Assembly: GCA_963169635.1 (NCBI GenBank)
Contig: CAUJDL010000052.1
Coordinates: 1-64,000 of the forward strand
Origin: Bacteroidota bacterium
Lineage (GTDB): Bacteria; Bacteroidota; Bacteroidia; Chitinophagales; Chitinophagaceae
Length of the DNA: 64,000 bases
Direction: 5' to 3'
The notes under the pieces were generated by a model that was given only the letters and a program-made list of their open reading frames with translations, did no database searches and was not told where the DNA came from. Shown here piece after piece: positions 49,800 to 59,361 of this stretch (position 1 is the stretch's first letter; the number at the start of each line of letters is the position of its first letter). Position numbers and translations under genes: made by a program.

Positions 49800-49836
49800 A
49801 AGCTTTTCAAACGGTAAAGATAAATAAACAAAATAA

Positions 49837-51393
49837 TTATTTACTAACCATTTTAATGATAGGTACAATCATTTCTTCTAAACTTACACCACCATGCTGA
49901 AAAGTATTTTTATAATAATTTGCAAAATAGTTATAGTTGTTTGGATAGCATAAATAACCATCGCCTTTAGCAAAAATAAAAGATGAGTTGAGTGTTGGTA
50001 CAGGCAATCCTGCTTCTCTTGGGTCTTTAAAAACTAAAACATCTTTAGCATCGTACTGTAAATTTCTGCCATGTTTATATCTGAGGTTTGCAGTAGTTTG
50101 TTTATCTCCTAAAACTTTGCATGGTGTTTTTACTCTTACAGTTCCATGATCTGTAGCTACAATAATTTTTATTTTTTTATCACTAATTTTTTTTAATGCC
50201 TGATGTAATGCACTATGCTCAAACCAGCTTTTAGTAATGCTTCTATAACTTTTTTCATCGCCAGCCAATTCTTTTAAAACTTCCATTTCTGTACGTGCAT
50301 GGCTTAACATATCTACAAAATTGTACACAATAATATTTAGGTCGTTATTTAATAGGTTATGAATATTATTTTGTAGTTGTTGCCCATCATGATGATGTAA
50401 CACTTTTGTATAAGATACTTTTAAATCATTTTGTTTTAGTCTTTTAATTTGCTCTCTTAAAAATTTTTCTTCAAATAAATTTTTACCTCCTTCTTCATCA
50501 TCATTTTTCCATTCTATAGGAAAATGTTTTTCAATATCAATAGGTAATAAACCACTGAAAATAGCATTACGACTGTATTGTGTAGCTGTAGGTAATATTG
50601 AGTAAAAAGTTTCTTCTTCTAATATTCTAAAACTTTCTGCAAAAATGGGTTGTATAGCTTTCCATTGATCGTAACGTAAATTATCTATTAAAATAAAAAA
50701 TGTAGGTGTACCTTTTTCTACATGTGGCATTACTTTAAACTGAAATAAGTTATGACTCATAATTGGTGTATCTGTTGATTTAGGATGCACCCATTTAGCA
50801 TAATTTTTACTAATGAATTTAAAAAACTCAATATTAGCTTCTTGCTTTTGAGTATAATATACATCTTGCATTTCGGGGCTATCACTTTTTTCTATTTCTA
50901 ACTCCCAATACACTAATTTTTTATAAATCTCCATCCACTCATTATAATCAGGATTATTGTTTAATGCCATAAACAATTCTCTAAACTGTTGTTGATAATT
51001 AGTAGTAGTTTTTTCTGCTACTAATCTTTTATTATCTATTATTTTTTTAAGACTTAATAATACTTGATTAGGATTTACAGGCTTTAATAAATAATCTGCA
51101 ATTTGGCTGCCAATGGCTTCATCCATTAAAGTTTCTGTTTCGTTTTTAGTAATCATTACAATGGGTAATTGCTGATTAATTTCTTTTATTTTAGATAAAG
51201 TTTCTAAACCAGAAATACCGGGCATGGTTTCATCTAATAAAACTACATCTACAATATTTTCTTTTACATAATCAATAGCATCGTAACCATTACTAAAAGT
51301 TTGTACTTCGTAACCTTTATTTTCTAAAAATAATTTTTGACTTTGCAGACTTTCCATTTCATCATCTACCCAAATAATTTTTGCTAAAGACAT
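49837..51393 (-). CDS. porX: PorX: response regulator with PglZ-type phosphatase domain
   Basis: A 518-aa protein with an N-terminal receiver (IIWVDDEMESLQSQK, phosphoacceptor Asp54 in VVLLDETMPGISG) joined by helices to a PglZ/alkaline-phosphatase-superfamily domain (about 190-515; ILIDNLRYDQWKAI, then IVYNFVDMLSHAR and IIVATDHGTVRV). This architecture is PorX, the regulator paired with PorY that controls T9SS genes; the output domain hydrolyses cyclic oligonucleotides and other phosphoesters in studied homologues. porY and the core T9SS genes are not in the window. Confidence 0.95.
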   Translation of the reverse strand: MSLAKIIWVDDEMESLQSQKLFLENKGYEVQTFSNGYDAIDYVKENIVDVVLLDETMPGISGLETLSKIKEINQQLPIVMITKNETETLMDEAIGSQIADYLLKPVNPNQVLLSLKKIIDNKRLVAEKTTTNYQQQFRELFMALNNNPDYNEWMEIYKKLVYWELEIEKSDSPEMQDVYYTQKQEANIEFFKFISKNYAKWVHPKSTDTPIMSHNLFQFKVMPHVEKGTPTFFILIDNLRYDQWKAIQPIFAESFRILEEETFYSILPTATQYSRNAIFSGLLPIDIEKHFPIEWKNDDEEGGKNLFEEKFLREQIKRLKQNDLKVSYTKVLHHHDGQQLQNNIHNLLNNDLNIIVYNFVDMLSHARTEMEVLKELAGDEKSYRSITKSWFEHSALHQALKKISDKKIKIIVATDHGTVRVKTPCKVLGDKQTTANLRYKHGRNLQYDAKDVLVFKDPREAGLPVPTLNSSFIFAKGDGYLCYPNNYNYFANYYKNTFQHGGVSLEEMIVPIIKMVSK

Positions 51394-51482
51394 AATGTAA
51401 AATTTTAATGAACGTTAAAAGTACTTAATAACAGAGTTGCTAAAAAAACTGATTTCTTAAAATGTTCCTAATAAATAATGAA

Positions 51483-52121
51483 TTACTTATTTATTGCTGA
51501 CGATAATTTTCTAAAACTACAAAATAAAAAGTTTTGTTGTGTATTAAATGGCGTTAAATGGTTAGTAGTAAAACTTTGTATTGTTGTAAATGAATGAGAA
51601 AATAATGCAGATAAAGATTGTGCAGAATATTGCTGAATATTAATACCACTACATTTTAAAGGACCATCGTTAGAAAAAGTGCCAATAACCATTATGCCAT
51701 TTGGGTTAATACTTTCTTGTGCAATTTGTATATAAGCATTAATATCATTTGCTGAAGTTAAAAAATGAAATGCAGCTCTATCGTGCCAAAAATCATATTT
51801 TTCGGTAGGCTTAAAATTGATAATATCTGTTTCTATCCATTTTACTTTTGCAGCTAATGAGCCTAATCTTTTTTTAGCTCTTTCAATAGCATGTATAGCA
51901 ATATCTAACACAGTAATATTTTGATAGCCTTGTTGTAATAAATTATCAACTAAAAAACTATCGCCACCACCAATATCAATAATGTTAGCAGTTTTATCAA
52001 TAGTTAATTCTTTAAAAAAGTTAAGTGATGTTTGTGGTGTTGGTTGATACCAACTAACTTCATTGAGTTGTTTTGTTTGATAAATATTTTCCCAATGATT
52101 TTTTCTTTCAACATCATTCAT
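51483..52121 (-). CDS. Class I SAM-dependent methyltransferase
   Basis: A 212-aa methyltransferase. The start MNDVERKNHWENIYQTKQL and VSWYQPTPQTSL are typical of a group of small thiol- or metabolite-methyltransferase-like proteins. Motif I is IIDIGGGDSFLVDNLL, followed by ITVLDIAIHAIERAKKRL and WIETDIINF. Substrate unknown. It lies 9 bp downstream of acs, suggesting co-transcription. Confidence 0.9.
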   Translation of the reverse strand: MNDVERKNHWENIYQTKQLNEVSWYQPTPQTSLNFFKELTIDKTANIIDIGGGDSFLVDNLLQQGYQNITVLDIAIHAIERAKKRLGSLAAKVKWIETDIINFKPTEKYDFWHDRAAFHFLTSANDINAYIQIAQESINPNGIMVIGTFSNDGPLKCSGINIQQYSAQSLSALFSHSFTTIQSFTTNHLTPFNTQQNFLFCSFRKLSSAINK

Positions 52122-52130
52122 ACAACAGAT

Positions 52131-54065
52131 TTATAATTTTCCGTTTTTAATTTCATCAACAACAGATGGGTCTAATAATGCAGAAGTATCACCAAGATTT
52201 TCTAATTCTCCTTCTGCTATTTTTCTTAAAATTCTACGCATTATTTTACCACTTCTTGTTTTAGGTAAGCCCCTTACAAATTGTATTTTGTCTGGCTTAG
52301 CAATTGCACCAATTATTTTACTTACAGTTTCTAAAATATCTTTTCTTGTAAGGTCTTCATTAATATGTTGTTTGCCTAAAATTACATAAGCATAAATACC
52401 TTGACCTTTAATATTATGAGGATAACCCACAATTGCACTTTCTACAACATCTGAGTGCATATTAATAGCATTTTCTACTTCTGCAGTACCTATTCTATGG
52501 CCACTTACATTTAATACATCATCTACTCTGCCTGTAATTCTGTAATTACCATCACTATCTTTTAATGCACCATCACCAGTAAAATATAATTCATCATAAG
52601 TAGCAAAATAATTTGTTCTGCATCTTTCATGATCGCCATAAGTTGTTCTAATAATTCCTGGCCAAGGAGCTTTAATACAAAGATTTCCTGCAATAGTTTC
52701 GTTGCCATTTGCTAATACTTCTTTTCCATTTTCATCTACTAAAATAGGTTGTACACCAGGCATAGGCAATGTAGCCCAAGAAGGTTTAGCAGGTGTAATA
52801 CCAGCAAGATTAGAAATTAAAATACCACCTGTTTCTGTTTGCCACCAAGTATCTACAATAGGACATTTATTTTTACCAATATGTTCATTATACCAATGCC
52901 ATGCTTCTTCATTAATAGGTTCGCCAACAGAGCCTAATATTTGTAAAGAAGATAAATTTTTTCCTTCTAAAGGTTTAGTGCCAAAGCCCATTAAACTTCT
53001 TATTGCAGTAGGTGCAGTATACAAAATATTTACTTGATGTTTATCTACAATATCCCAAAATCTTCCTGCATCTGGATAAGTAGGAATACCTTCGAACATA
53101 AGGCTAGTTGCTCCAGCACTTAAAGGTGCATAAACAATATAACTATGACCTGTAACCCAACCTATATCTGCTGTACAAAAATGTATTTGCCCTTGCTGAT
53201 AATTAAATACATTAATAAAAGTGTAGTGTGTAAATAACATATATCCTGCACAAGAATGTACTACACCTTTTGGTTTGCCTGTACTACCACTTGTATATAA
53301 AATAAATAATGGGTCTTCTGCATCCATTTCTTCAGCATCAAAAACTACTTTACCATTTTTTTCTACTTGTTGTTCTGCAAATTCCATTTCATCTTCCCAC
53401 CAAATATCTCTTCCTTTAATCATAGATACTGGTGTTCTTGTTCTGGTATAAACAATTACACGTTTTACTGTTTTATTACCAATTAAAGCATCATCAATTA
53501 CTGATTTTAGTGGAATTACTTTTTCTCCTCTATATGCTCCATCGCAAGTAATAATAAATGCTGCATTAGCATCTTCTAATCTGTCTGCAATACTTTGTGC
53601 ACTAAAGCCACCAAAAATTACACTATGTATAGCACCTATTCTTGCACAACCTAAAACTGCATAAGCCAATTCAGGTATCATACCCATATAAATACACACT
53701 CTATCGCCTTTTTTTACACCATTATTTTTAAGCATTTGTGCTACCTGACAAACTCTTTTATGCAAACGATGATAGGTAACAACTCTTACCCTTTCTTCTG
53801 GATTATTTGGCTCCCAAATAAATGCAGGTGTTTCGCCTAATTTATCTAAATGCCTATCTATACAGTTTTCTGTAATATTTAATTTGCCACCTTTAAACCA
53901 TTCTACTTTTGGTTCTTTAAAATTCCAGTTTAAAACTTTATCCCATTTTTTTCTCCAAGTAAAATGCTCTGCAATTGAAGCCCAAAATGCTTCTGGTTGT
54001 TCTACACTTTTTTTATATGCCTCTTGATATTGTGCTAAAGATTTAATTTGATATGGATATGACAT
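52131..54065 (-). CDS. acs: Acetyl-CoA synthetase (AMP-forming)
   Basis: Activates acetate to acetyl-CoA via acetyl-AMP. The 644-aa protein has the full Acs architecture: N-terminal ACAS_N region, P-loop YTSGSTGKPKGVVHS, WWQTETGG, the hinge YRITGRVDDVLNVSGHRIG, and the C-terminal KTRSGKIMRRIL, whose lysine is the known acetylation control site in homologues. Length is typical. It is downstream of adk but separated by a terminator. Confidence 0.97.
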   Translation of the reverse strand: MSYPYQIKSLAQYQEAYKKSVEQPEAFWASIAEHFTWRKKWDKVLNWNFKEPKVEWFKGGKLNITENCIDRHLDKLGETPAFIWEPNNPEERVRVVTYHRLHKRVCQVAQMLKNNGVKKGDRVCIYMGMIPELAYAVLGCARIGAIHSVIFGGFSAQSIADRLEDANAAFIITCDGAYRGEKVIPLKSVIDDALIGNKTVKRVIVYTRTRTPVSMIKGRDIWWEDEMEFAEQQVEKNGKVVFDAEEMDAEDPLFILYTSGSTGKPKGVVHSCAGYMLFTHYTFINVFNYQQGQIHFCTADIGWVTGHSYIVYAPLSAGATSLMFEGIPTYPDAGRFWDIVDKHQVNILYTAPTAIRSLMGFGTKPLEGKNLSSLQILGSVGEPINEEAWHWYNEHIGKNKCPIVDTWWQTETGGILISNLAGITPAKPSWATLPMPGVQPILVDENGKEVLANGNETIAGNLCIKAPWPGIIRTTYGDHERCRTNYFATYDELYFTGDGALKDSDGNYRITGRVDDVLNVSGHRIGTAEVENAINMHSDVVESAIVGYPHNIKGQGIYAYVILGKQHINEDLTRKDILETVSKIIGAIAKPDKIQFVRGLPKTRSGKIMRRILRKIAEGELENLGDTSALLDPSVVDEIKNGKL

Positions 54066-54156
54066 AGCATTATATTTTTAAAAAATGAAACAATAAAATT
54101 AAGGATTTAAAAATTTATGTAATGACAACTTATCATAAATACTTGTATAAATACAA

Positions 54157-54189
54157 TTAAAAAACCCTGAAGAAAAAAATTCAACAGGG
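54157..54189 (-). terminator. Intrinsic terminator after adk
   Basis: Read on the minus strand, CCCTG (54189-54185) pairs with CAGGG (54169-54165) across a loop of about 15 nt containing TTGAA, with extra AT pairing possible. It is followed by a run of six T. It lies 35 bp after the adk stop. Confidence 0.65.
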
Positions 54190-54223
54190 CTTGCAGTTGG
54201 TATTGGTTGCCAAAATTTTTATG

Positions 54224-54799
54224 TTATAATTTATTATCTATTTCTTTACAAAGTAAATTAAATATATCATTTACACTACCTTCTCCTTTTATAGCAATTA
54301 CTTTATTAAATTGTTTATAATAATCTGCTACTGCCATTGTTTTATTTTCGTATTCAATAATTCTTGCTCTAATAATTTCTTCGTTTACATCATCGCTTCT
54401 ACCACTTGTTAAACCTCTGTTTAATAATCTTTTTACCAACTCATCTTCACTAACTGTCAATGCTAAAACTAAACTTATTTCAGTATGTTTTTCGTGTAAA
54501 AGTTTATCTAGTGCTTCGCTTTGTGCTTTAGTTCTCGGAAAGCCATCAAACAAAAAACCTTTGGCTTGTGGGTTTGCTTCTAATACATGACTTATCATAC
54601 CAATTACTACTTCATCTGGTACTAATTGACCTTTATCCATAAAGTTTTTAGCCTCTATGCCTAGCGATGTTTTAGCAGCAATTTCGCTTCTTAATAAATC
54701 TCCAGTACTAATGTGTTTAAACTTGTATTTTTCTATTAGCTTTTCACTTTGTGTACCTTTACCACTTCCTGGAGGTCCAAATAGTATAATATTTATCAT
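54224..54799 (-). CDS. adk: Adenylate kinase
   Basis: Interconverts ATP+AMP and 2 ADP. P-loop GPPGSGKGTQ is at residues 7-16, the AMP-binding region is STGDLLRSEIA, and GFLFDGFPRT is present. The LID is the short form (RLLNRGLTSGRSDDVNEEII) without zinc cysteines, which explains the 191-aa length. TATATTTG (minus strand 54833-54826) is a likely -7 box 26 nt upstream of the ATG. Confidence 0.97.
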   Translation of the reverse strand: MINIILFGPPGSGKGTQSEKLIEKYKFKHISTGDLLRSEIAAKTSLGIEAKNFMDKGQLVPDEVVIGMISHVLEANPQAKGFLFDGFPRTKAQSEALDKLLHEKHTEISLVLALTVSEDELVKRLLNRGLTSGRSDDVNEEIIRARIIEYENKTMAVADYYKQFNKVIAIKGEGSVNDIFNLLCKEIDNKL

Positions 54800-54825
54800 G
54801 TAACCCTATCCTTACTTGTGAACAA

Positions 54826-54833
54826 CAAATATA
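54826..54833 (-). promoter_or_regulatory. -7 promoter box of adk
   Basis: Reads TATATTTG on the minus strand, a full TAnnTTTG match, 26 nt before the adk ATG. No clear upstream TTTG at normal spacing. Confidence 0.45.
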
Positions 54834-54893
54834 GGGTATGAGTATTAATTTTGTAAATAATTAAACCATCAATTATTGAAATTTTTTAAATTA

Positions 54894-55430
54894 ATGAAAC
54901 ATTGCTATAAATATTTTTTGATGATGAGTTTAATAACTGCTTTATCTGGATGTAAAGCACAGAATAATCAAAATATAAAAATAATGGATACAACAAATAA
55001 AAGTCATCACACTAATTACTCAAGAACAGATACTAATAAAGTAATATTGAAAGATGATGAATGGAAAAGTTTTTTAACTCCTGAACAATATTTTATTGCC
55101 AGAGAAAAAGGCACAGAAAGACCTTTTAGTAGCAAGTACGAAAAATTTAATGAAGTAGGAACTTATTATTGTGCTGCTTGTGGCAATGCTTTATTTAAAA
55201 GCAATACAAAGTTTGAAAGTAGTTGTGGCTGGCCAAGTTTTTTTGAACCCTTTAAAAAAGGAGCAATTATTTATACACCAGATTACTCTCATGGAATGAA
55301 TAGAACAGAAGTACAATGTGGACGATGTAAAGCACATTTAGGTCATGTGTTTGAAGATGGTCCACCACCAACAGGTTTAAGATATTGTATTAATGGTGCT
55401 ATTTTAGATTTTGAAAAAAATAAACATTAA
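54894..55430 (+). CDS. msrB: Peptide-methionine (R)-S-oxide reductase, lipoprotein form
   Basis: Repairs methionine-R-sulphoxide in proteins. The start at ATG 54894 (178 aa) gives a lipoprotein signal with lipobox LSGC, so the enzyme should be lipid-anchored outside the cytoplasm. The MsrB domain has zinc motifs [11 protein letters not shown] and [12 protein letters not shown], substrate motif SSCGWPSFF, and catalytic Cys in GLRYCINGA. An in-frame TTG at 54876 would only lengthen the signal peptide. The stop shares TTAA with convergent hemW. Confidence 0.94.
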   Translation: MKHCYKYFLMMSLITALSGCKAQNNQNIKIMDTTNKSHHTNYSRTDTNKVILKDDEWKSFLTPEQYFIAREKGTERPFSSKYEKFNEVGTYYCAACGNALFKSNTKFESSCGWPSFFEPFKKGAIIYTPDYSHGMNRTEVQCGRCKAHLGHVFEDGPPPTGLRYCINGAILDFEKNKH

Positions 55431-56548
55431 TCTGCAAATAAATCTGCAGCAATACCATCTGCTAAAAATTTAGCTTGTGGTGTAAGTAATAAAAAATTAT
55501 TTTTTATCATAAGCATGTTTTGTTGTAATGGTTGATTAGCTCTTGCTAATAAATTTTCTTTTGTAACTGTGCCAAATTTTTCTGCTATCAATTGTAATGA
55601 TATACCTTCTATTGTTCTTAATGCTGTCATAATATATTCATTCAATTGTTGTGTGGCAGTTAATATTTCTTCTTCGTAAGGAATTATATTGTTGGCTAAA
55701 CTTTTTAAATACAAAGCATTGTTACTAATATTCCATTGCCTTGATACACCATTAAATGAATGTGCAGATGGACCTAAACCTAAATAACTTTTTCCTTGCC
55801 AATAACTGCTATTATGTTTGCTTCTAAAACCTTGCTTTGCAAAGTTGCTAATTTCGTAATGCTCATAATTTGCAAGAGATAAAGTATTTACTAAAATTTC
55901 AAACTGTGCTGCTTGTTTATCTGTATCTATTTTTGGCGATTTATTTTTTGCCATTAAATTATGTAATGCTGTTTTAGGCTCTACAGTTAAAGCATAACAA
56001 GAAATATGAGGAATATTAAATTGTACAATAGTTTCAATATTTTTTTGCCATTGCTCATTAGTTAAAAATGGACTGCCATAAATTAAATCTGCTGTAATAT
56101 TTTTAAAATATTTAGTAGCTAAATGCAAACATTGAATAGCATCTAAATTATTATGTGCCCTATTCATCCAAATTAAATCTTGTGCTAAAAAACTTTGTAT
56201 GCCAATACTTATTCTGTTAATACCTGCTTGTTGCCATGCTTGTAATTTTTCTTCAGTAATATCATCTGGATTAGCTTCTAAAGTAATTTCTGCATTAGGC
56301 AATACTGTAAATACTTGTTGTAAATGTGTAATTAAATTTTGTATATCATTAGCACTGTATAAACTTGGTGTGCCACCACCAAAATAAATAGTTTCTACAG
56401 GGTTGGTTAAATAATTTTTTTGTAATACAGCTTCTTGCTTAATGGCATTTAGCATTTCTTGCATATTAGTATGGTTAGTACTAAAATGAAAATTGCAATA
56501 ATAACAGGCTTGCTTGCAAAAAGGAATATGTATATAAATACCAGCCAA
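55427..56548 (-). CDS. hemW: HemW-like radical SAM heme chaperone
   Basis: A 373-aa radical SAM protein formerly annotated as oxygen-independent coproporphyrinogen oxidase. The start is TTG ([20 protein letters not shown]), where the Cx3Cx2C cluster motif (Cys11, 15, 18) binds 4Fe-4[14 protein letters not shown] and RISIGIQSF follow. The short length and lack of an N-terminal extension match HemW rather than HemN, so a role in heme delivery is more likely than heme synthesis. Confidence 0.92.
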   Translation of the reverse strand: MAGIYIHIPFCKQACYYCNFHFSTNHTNMQEMLNAIKQEAVLQKNYLTNPVETIYFGGGTPSLYSANDIQNLITHLQQVFTVLPNAEITLEANPDDITEEKLQAWQQAGINRISIGIQSFLAQDLIWMNRAHNNLDAIQCLHLATKYFKNITADLIYGSPFLTNEQWQKNIETIVQFNIPHISCYALTVEPKTALHNLMAKNKSPKIDTDKQAAQFEILVNTLSLANYEHYEISNFAKQGFRSKHNSSYWQGKSYLGLGPSAHSFNGVSRQWNISNNALYLKSLANNIIPYEEEILTATQQLNEYIMTALRTIEGISLQLIAEKFGTVTKENLLARANQPLQQNMLMIKNNFLLLTPQAKFLADGIAADLFAD

Positions 56549-56639
56549 TTTATTTTTATTTAAAACAAAGATGCAAGAATAAAATTTTGTTTCATTAGCA
56601 AGTTATTATTTTATCCTGATTAAGATATAACCCAAATAC

Positions 56640-56647
56640 TATCTTTG
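56640..56647 (+). promoter_or_regulatory. -7 promoter box of gpsA
   Basis: TATCTTTG, a full TAnnTTTG match, 24 nt before the gpsA ATG. No clear TTTG at the usual upstream distance. Confidence 0.45.
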
Positions 56648-56671
56648 TAAATAATCAATAAAGCTTATACT

Positions 56672-57682
56672 ATGAATTTTGGTGTAATAGGTAGTGGAAG
56701 CTGGGCAACTGCTTTAGCAAAAATCTTAACAGATAATGGTAATACCATTCATTGGTGGATTAGAAATACAGACACTATCTCTTACATGAAAACAAGAAGG
56801 CATAATCCTAAATATGCAAGTAGTGCTTATTTTAATGTAGCACAATTACATTTGAATGATGATATACAAAAAGTAGTAGCTAATAGCGATGTGCTTGTAA
56901 TAGCTATTCCATCTGCATTTGCAGAAGATGTTTTAAAACAATTGCCTAAAGATGCTTTTGAAAATAAAAAAATTATTTCTGCTATAAAAGGAATTTTACC
57001 TACCGAAAATTTATTACTTAATGAATATTTACATAAATATTTTAATGTAGCAATTGAAAATTATTTTACAGTTTTGGGTCCATGCCATGCAGAAGAAGTA
57101 GCTGCTGAAAAATTAAGCTACTTAACTTTTACAGGTGTAGATGAAGCCACAACAAAAAAAATTGCTCAACACTTTAATACAGATTATTTAAAAACAATTA
57201 CCAACCACGATATTTTAGGGGTACAATATGCTGCTATCTTAAAAAATATTTATGCGTTAGGTGCAGGCATTGCTCATGGTTTAGATTATGGCGATAATTT
57301 TTTAAGTGTTTATATTGCTAATGCAGCAGATGAAATGGTAACTTTTTTAAGAAAATTAGTTTGGAATAATGAACCAACAGATGAACAAAGAAAAATTAAT
57401 TATGCAGCATCTGTTTATTTAGGAGATTTATTAGTTACCTGTTATTCTTTATACAGCAGAAACAGAACTTTTGGTAATATGATAGGTAAAGGGTACAGTG
57501 TAAAAGCTGCACAGCTAGAACTTAATATGATTGCAGAAGGTTATTTTGCCAGTAAATGTATTCATAAAGCAAATAGTACTGTAAATGCACAAATACCTAT
57601 TGCATCAATAATTTATCAAATATTATGGGAGCATTTACCTGCTGAAGAAGGTTTTATAAAAATAGAAAAGCTTCTGATTTAA
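56672..57682 (+). CDS. gpsA: Glycerol-3-phosphate dehydrogenase [NAD(P)+]
   Basis: Reduces dihydroxyacetone phosphate to sn-glycerol-3-phosphate for phospholipid synthesis. The 336-aa protein begins NFGVIGSGSWATALAKIL (dinucleotide-binding GxGxxG-like motif). It contains ISAIKGI with the conserved lysine, VLGPCHAEEVA, and the catalytic-domain motif AAILKNIYALGAGIAHGLDY. Single gene, tail-to-tail with the YceI fusion gene. Confidence 0.96.
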   Translation: MNFGVIGSGSWATALAKILTDNGNTIHWWIRNTDTISYMKTRRHNPKYASSAYFNVAQLHLNDDIQKVVANSDVLVIAIPSAFAEDVLKQLPKDAFENKKIISAIKGILPTENLLLNEYLHKYFNVAIENYFTVLGPCHAEEVAAEKLSYLTFTGVDEATTKKIAQHFNTDYLKTITNHDILGVQYAAILKNIYALGAGIAHGLDYGDNFLSVYIANAADEMVTFLRKLVWNNEPTDEQRKINYAASVYLGDLLVTCYSLYSRNRTFGNMIGKGYSVKAAQLELNMIAEGYFASKCIHKANSTVNAQIPIASIIYQILWEHLPAEEGFIKIEKLLI

Positions 57683-57700
57683 TCAAGAGCTTTTTAAAAT

Positions 57701-58867
57701 TTATTGATAAGTACATTGTACAATAATTTCTATATTTTCTGCAACATCGCTATCATCTACTTCAAATTTTTTAATTTTTATTTTAAATGTACTGTTTAGT
57801 GTAAGAACACCATCATTTACTTTTATACTACCTGTTGCTTTTATTTTTTTAGTAATACCATGTAAGGTTAAATTGCCTTCTGCAGTTACTTGATAAGTAT
57901 CATTTTTAGCAAAGGTTACAGCAGCTATATTAATAATATTTCCAACAAATTCACTTTTAGTAAATTTGTCGCTGTGCATATATTTATCGCTATTAAAAGT
58001 TTTTTGCATTAGCTCATTTTCAAAATGAAAACCTTTAATTAATGCAGCAAACTGTACTTTGCCATTTTCTGCAATACTACTTATTACTTGTGTGTTTGTA
58101 GCTTCAATAGTTTCGGCAGAGGTTACAGATAAAAATTTTATTTGTCCCTTAGTGCTTTTAAAAGTTTTTTCTGTTTTTGCTATAGGCTTACTACTATCTT
58201 TTTTAATAGTTGTTTGTAAAGTTGTGGTAGTATCTTTTTGTTCTAAAGGTGCTGCATCTGTAGCTCCTTTTGTTATTACAGCTTCGTTAAGTTGTATTTG
58301 TCCAAGAATATAACCAGTTAAAATTCCTTTCATGGTTATTGATGTGTTTTCTGTAACTGTTTGTTGTTGTTTTAATCTGCCAGAAACAGAAGTGCCTTCT
58401 ATACCTGTGTGTAAATACACAACAGTGCTCATTTCATCTGTTACAATTTTTTCTATAGTACCACTAATTTCTACTACTTTATTAGTGTATTTGTTATTAG
58501 CTGCTGTTTCGTTTGTTTGAAATTCATTAATAAGCATAGCAGCTGTAATACCAATACTTTTTTCTTTATTTACATCTCTTCTTGCAACTGTAGGCTGATA
58601 AAAAATAAAATACCAAATAGTAAAACCTGTAATTATTGTTGCTAAAAGTGTAAGCCAAACTATTGCTTTTTTATTTTTATAATTTACTAAACCATAAATA
58701 AGTAATCCTGCAACAGGTATTAAACCTATTATAAGCCAAAGAATTTTTGTAGCTATTGTAAAATCTTTTCTTTTAAATAAATGTAATAAAGTAAGTACAA
58801 TTACAGGCAGCCATGCAATACCAATAATAGCAAAAACCCAAGGCGTTTCTTTTAATACATTAAACAT
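57701..58867 (-). CDS. Membrane protein with OB-fold-like and YceI-like domains
   Basis: A 388-aa three-part protein. The N-terminal 92 residues hold three hydrophobic helices (around 10-27, 40-60 and 72-92), resembling small PLDc_N-type membrane modules. Residues about 112-200 resemble the tRNA_anti-like OB-fold family (KVVEISGTIEKIV, then TVVYLHT and VSGRLKQQQ). A Thr/Lys-rich linker precedes a C-terminal YceI-like domain (about 230-388; GQIKFLSVT, GNLTLHGITKKIKATGSI). YceI proteins are lipocalin-like and bind hydrophobic ligands. It lies just downstream of the MerC gene and is probably co-transcribed. Confidence 0.85.
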   Translation of the reverse strand: MFNVLKETPWVFAIIGIAWLPVIVLTLLHLFKRKDFTIATKILWLIIGLIPVAGLLIYGLVNYKNKKAIVWLTLLATIITGFTIWYFIFYQPTVARRDVNKEKSIGITAAMLINEFQTNETAANNKYTNKVVEISGTIEKIVTDEMSTVVYLHTGIEGTSVSGRLKQQQTVTENTSITMKGILTGYILGQIQLNEAVITKGATDAAPLEQKDTTTTLQTTIKKDSSKPIAKTEKTFKSTKGQIKFLSVTSAETIEATNTQVISSIAENGKVQFAALIKGFHFENELMQKTFNSDKYMHSDKFTKSEFVGNIINIAAVTFAKNDTYQVTAEGNLTLHGITKKIKATGSIKVNDGVLTLNSTFKIKIKKFEVDDSDVAENIEIIVQCTYQ

Positions 58868-58884
58868 AATATTTTAATTTTTTA

Positions 58885-59277
58885 TTAATGATTACAATCA
58901 TCGCTATGTGCATGATTATGCACTCTACAAGAACGAAAATTAATGATATGTGCTGTAACAATTAGAATAACAGCAGGAATTAAAAACCAAATATGCCACT
59001 CATGCCAAATTTGTTTTACAAATAAAAAGATAATTCCTACAGTAAAAATAATAAAAGGTAAAAAGCTGTGATGATGTTTTTTATATCCATGATACAATGA
59101 GTATGCACCAATAATAAAAGCTAAAAAAATCATGCTATACTCAAACCAATCATTTTCTATAATATTAATTCCAAACAAAGGCAAGCTAGTCATTACTAAA
59201 GGCAATACAGCACAATGTATAGCACATGCTATAGATGTGGTAATTCCTAATGCATCCCAATTTATTTTAAAATTCAT
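58885..59277 (-). CDS. MerC domain-containing membrane protein
   Basis: A 130-aa protein with four hydrophobic segments and the MerC signature GITTSIACAIHCAVLPLV, whose cysteines bind metal in mercury-resistance homologues. The C-terminus is His/Cys-rich (SCRVHNHAHSDDCNH), consistent with metal handling. Bacteroidota homologues near Fur-family regulators are thought to move zinc or another divalent metal rather than mercury. No mer genes are nearby. The promoter carries an operator-like palindrome. Confidence 0.9.
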   Translation of the reverse strand: MNFKINWDALGITTSIACAIHCAVLPLVMTSLPLFGINIIENDWFEYSMIFLAFIIGAYSLYHGYKKHHHSFLPFIIFTVGIIFLFVKQIWHEWHIWFLIPAVILIVTAHIINFRSCRVHNHAHSDDCNH

Positions 59278-59285
59278 AAAGAGTG

Positions 59286-59315
59286 CAAAGATAATAAATG
59301 CAATTATGTTGCAAA
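59286..59315 (-). promoter_or_regulatory. Promoter of the MerC operon with embedded palindrome
   Basis: On the minus strand TTTG (59315-59312) and TATCTTTG (59293-59286) are separated by 18 bp, a near-ideal Bacteroidota promoter. The perfect inverted repeat TGCAA-N5-TTGCA (59299-59313) overlaps the TTTG element and fills most of the spacer. That is where a repressor would block RNA polymerase. The -7 box ends only 8 nt from the ATG at 59277. Confidence 0.65.
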
Positions 59316-59353
59316 AATTATCTTAATTAAAAAATAAACTCAGTATGTTGATG

Positions 59354-59361
59354 TACATTTG
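59354..59361 (+). promoter_or_regulatory. -7 promoter box of the SCO gene
   Basis: TACATTTG, a full TAnnTTTG match ending 7 nt before the ATG at 59369. It lies inside the longer frame that begins at ATG 59345, which argues for the downstream start. Confidence 0.45.

Noticed and set aside
49800-49868. Longer N-terminus for the endonuclease, overlapping porX
   Set aside because: It would place the clear signal peptide internally; ATG 49799 gives a normal secreted precursor.
58885-59277. Mercury resistance operon
   Set aside because: Only a MerC-like protein is present; no merA, merR, merT or merP nearby, and the regulator is Fur-family.
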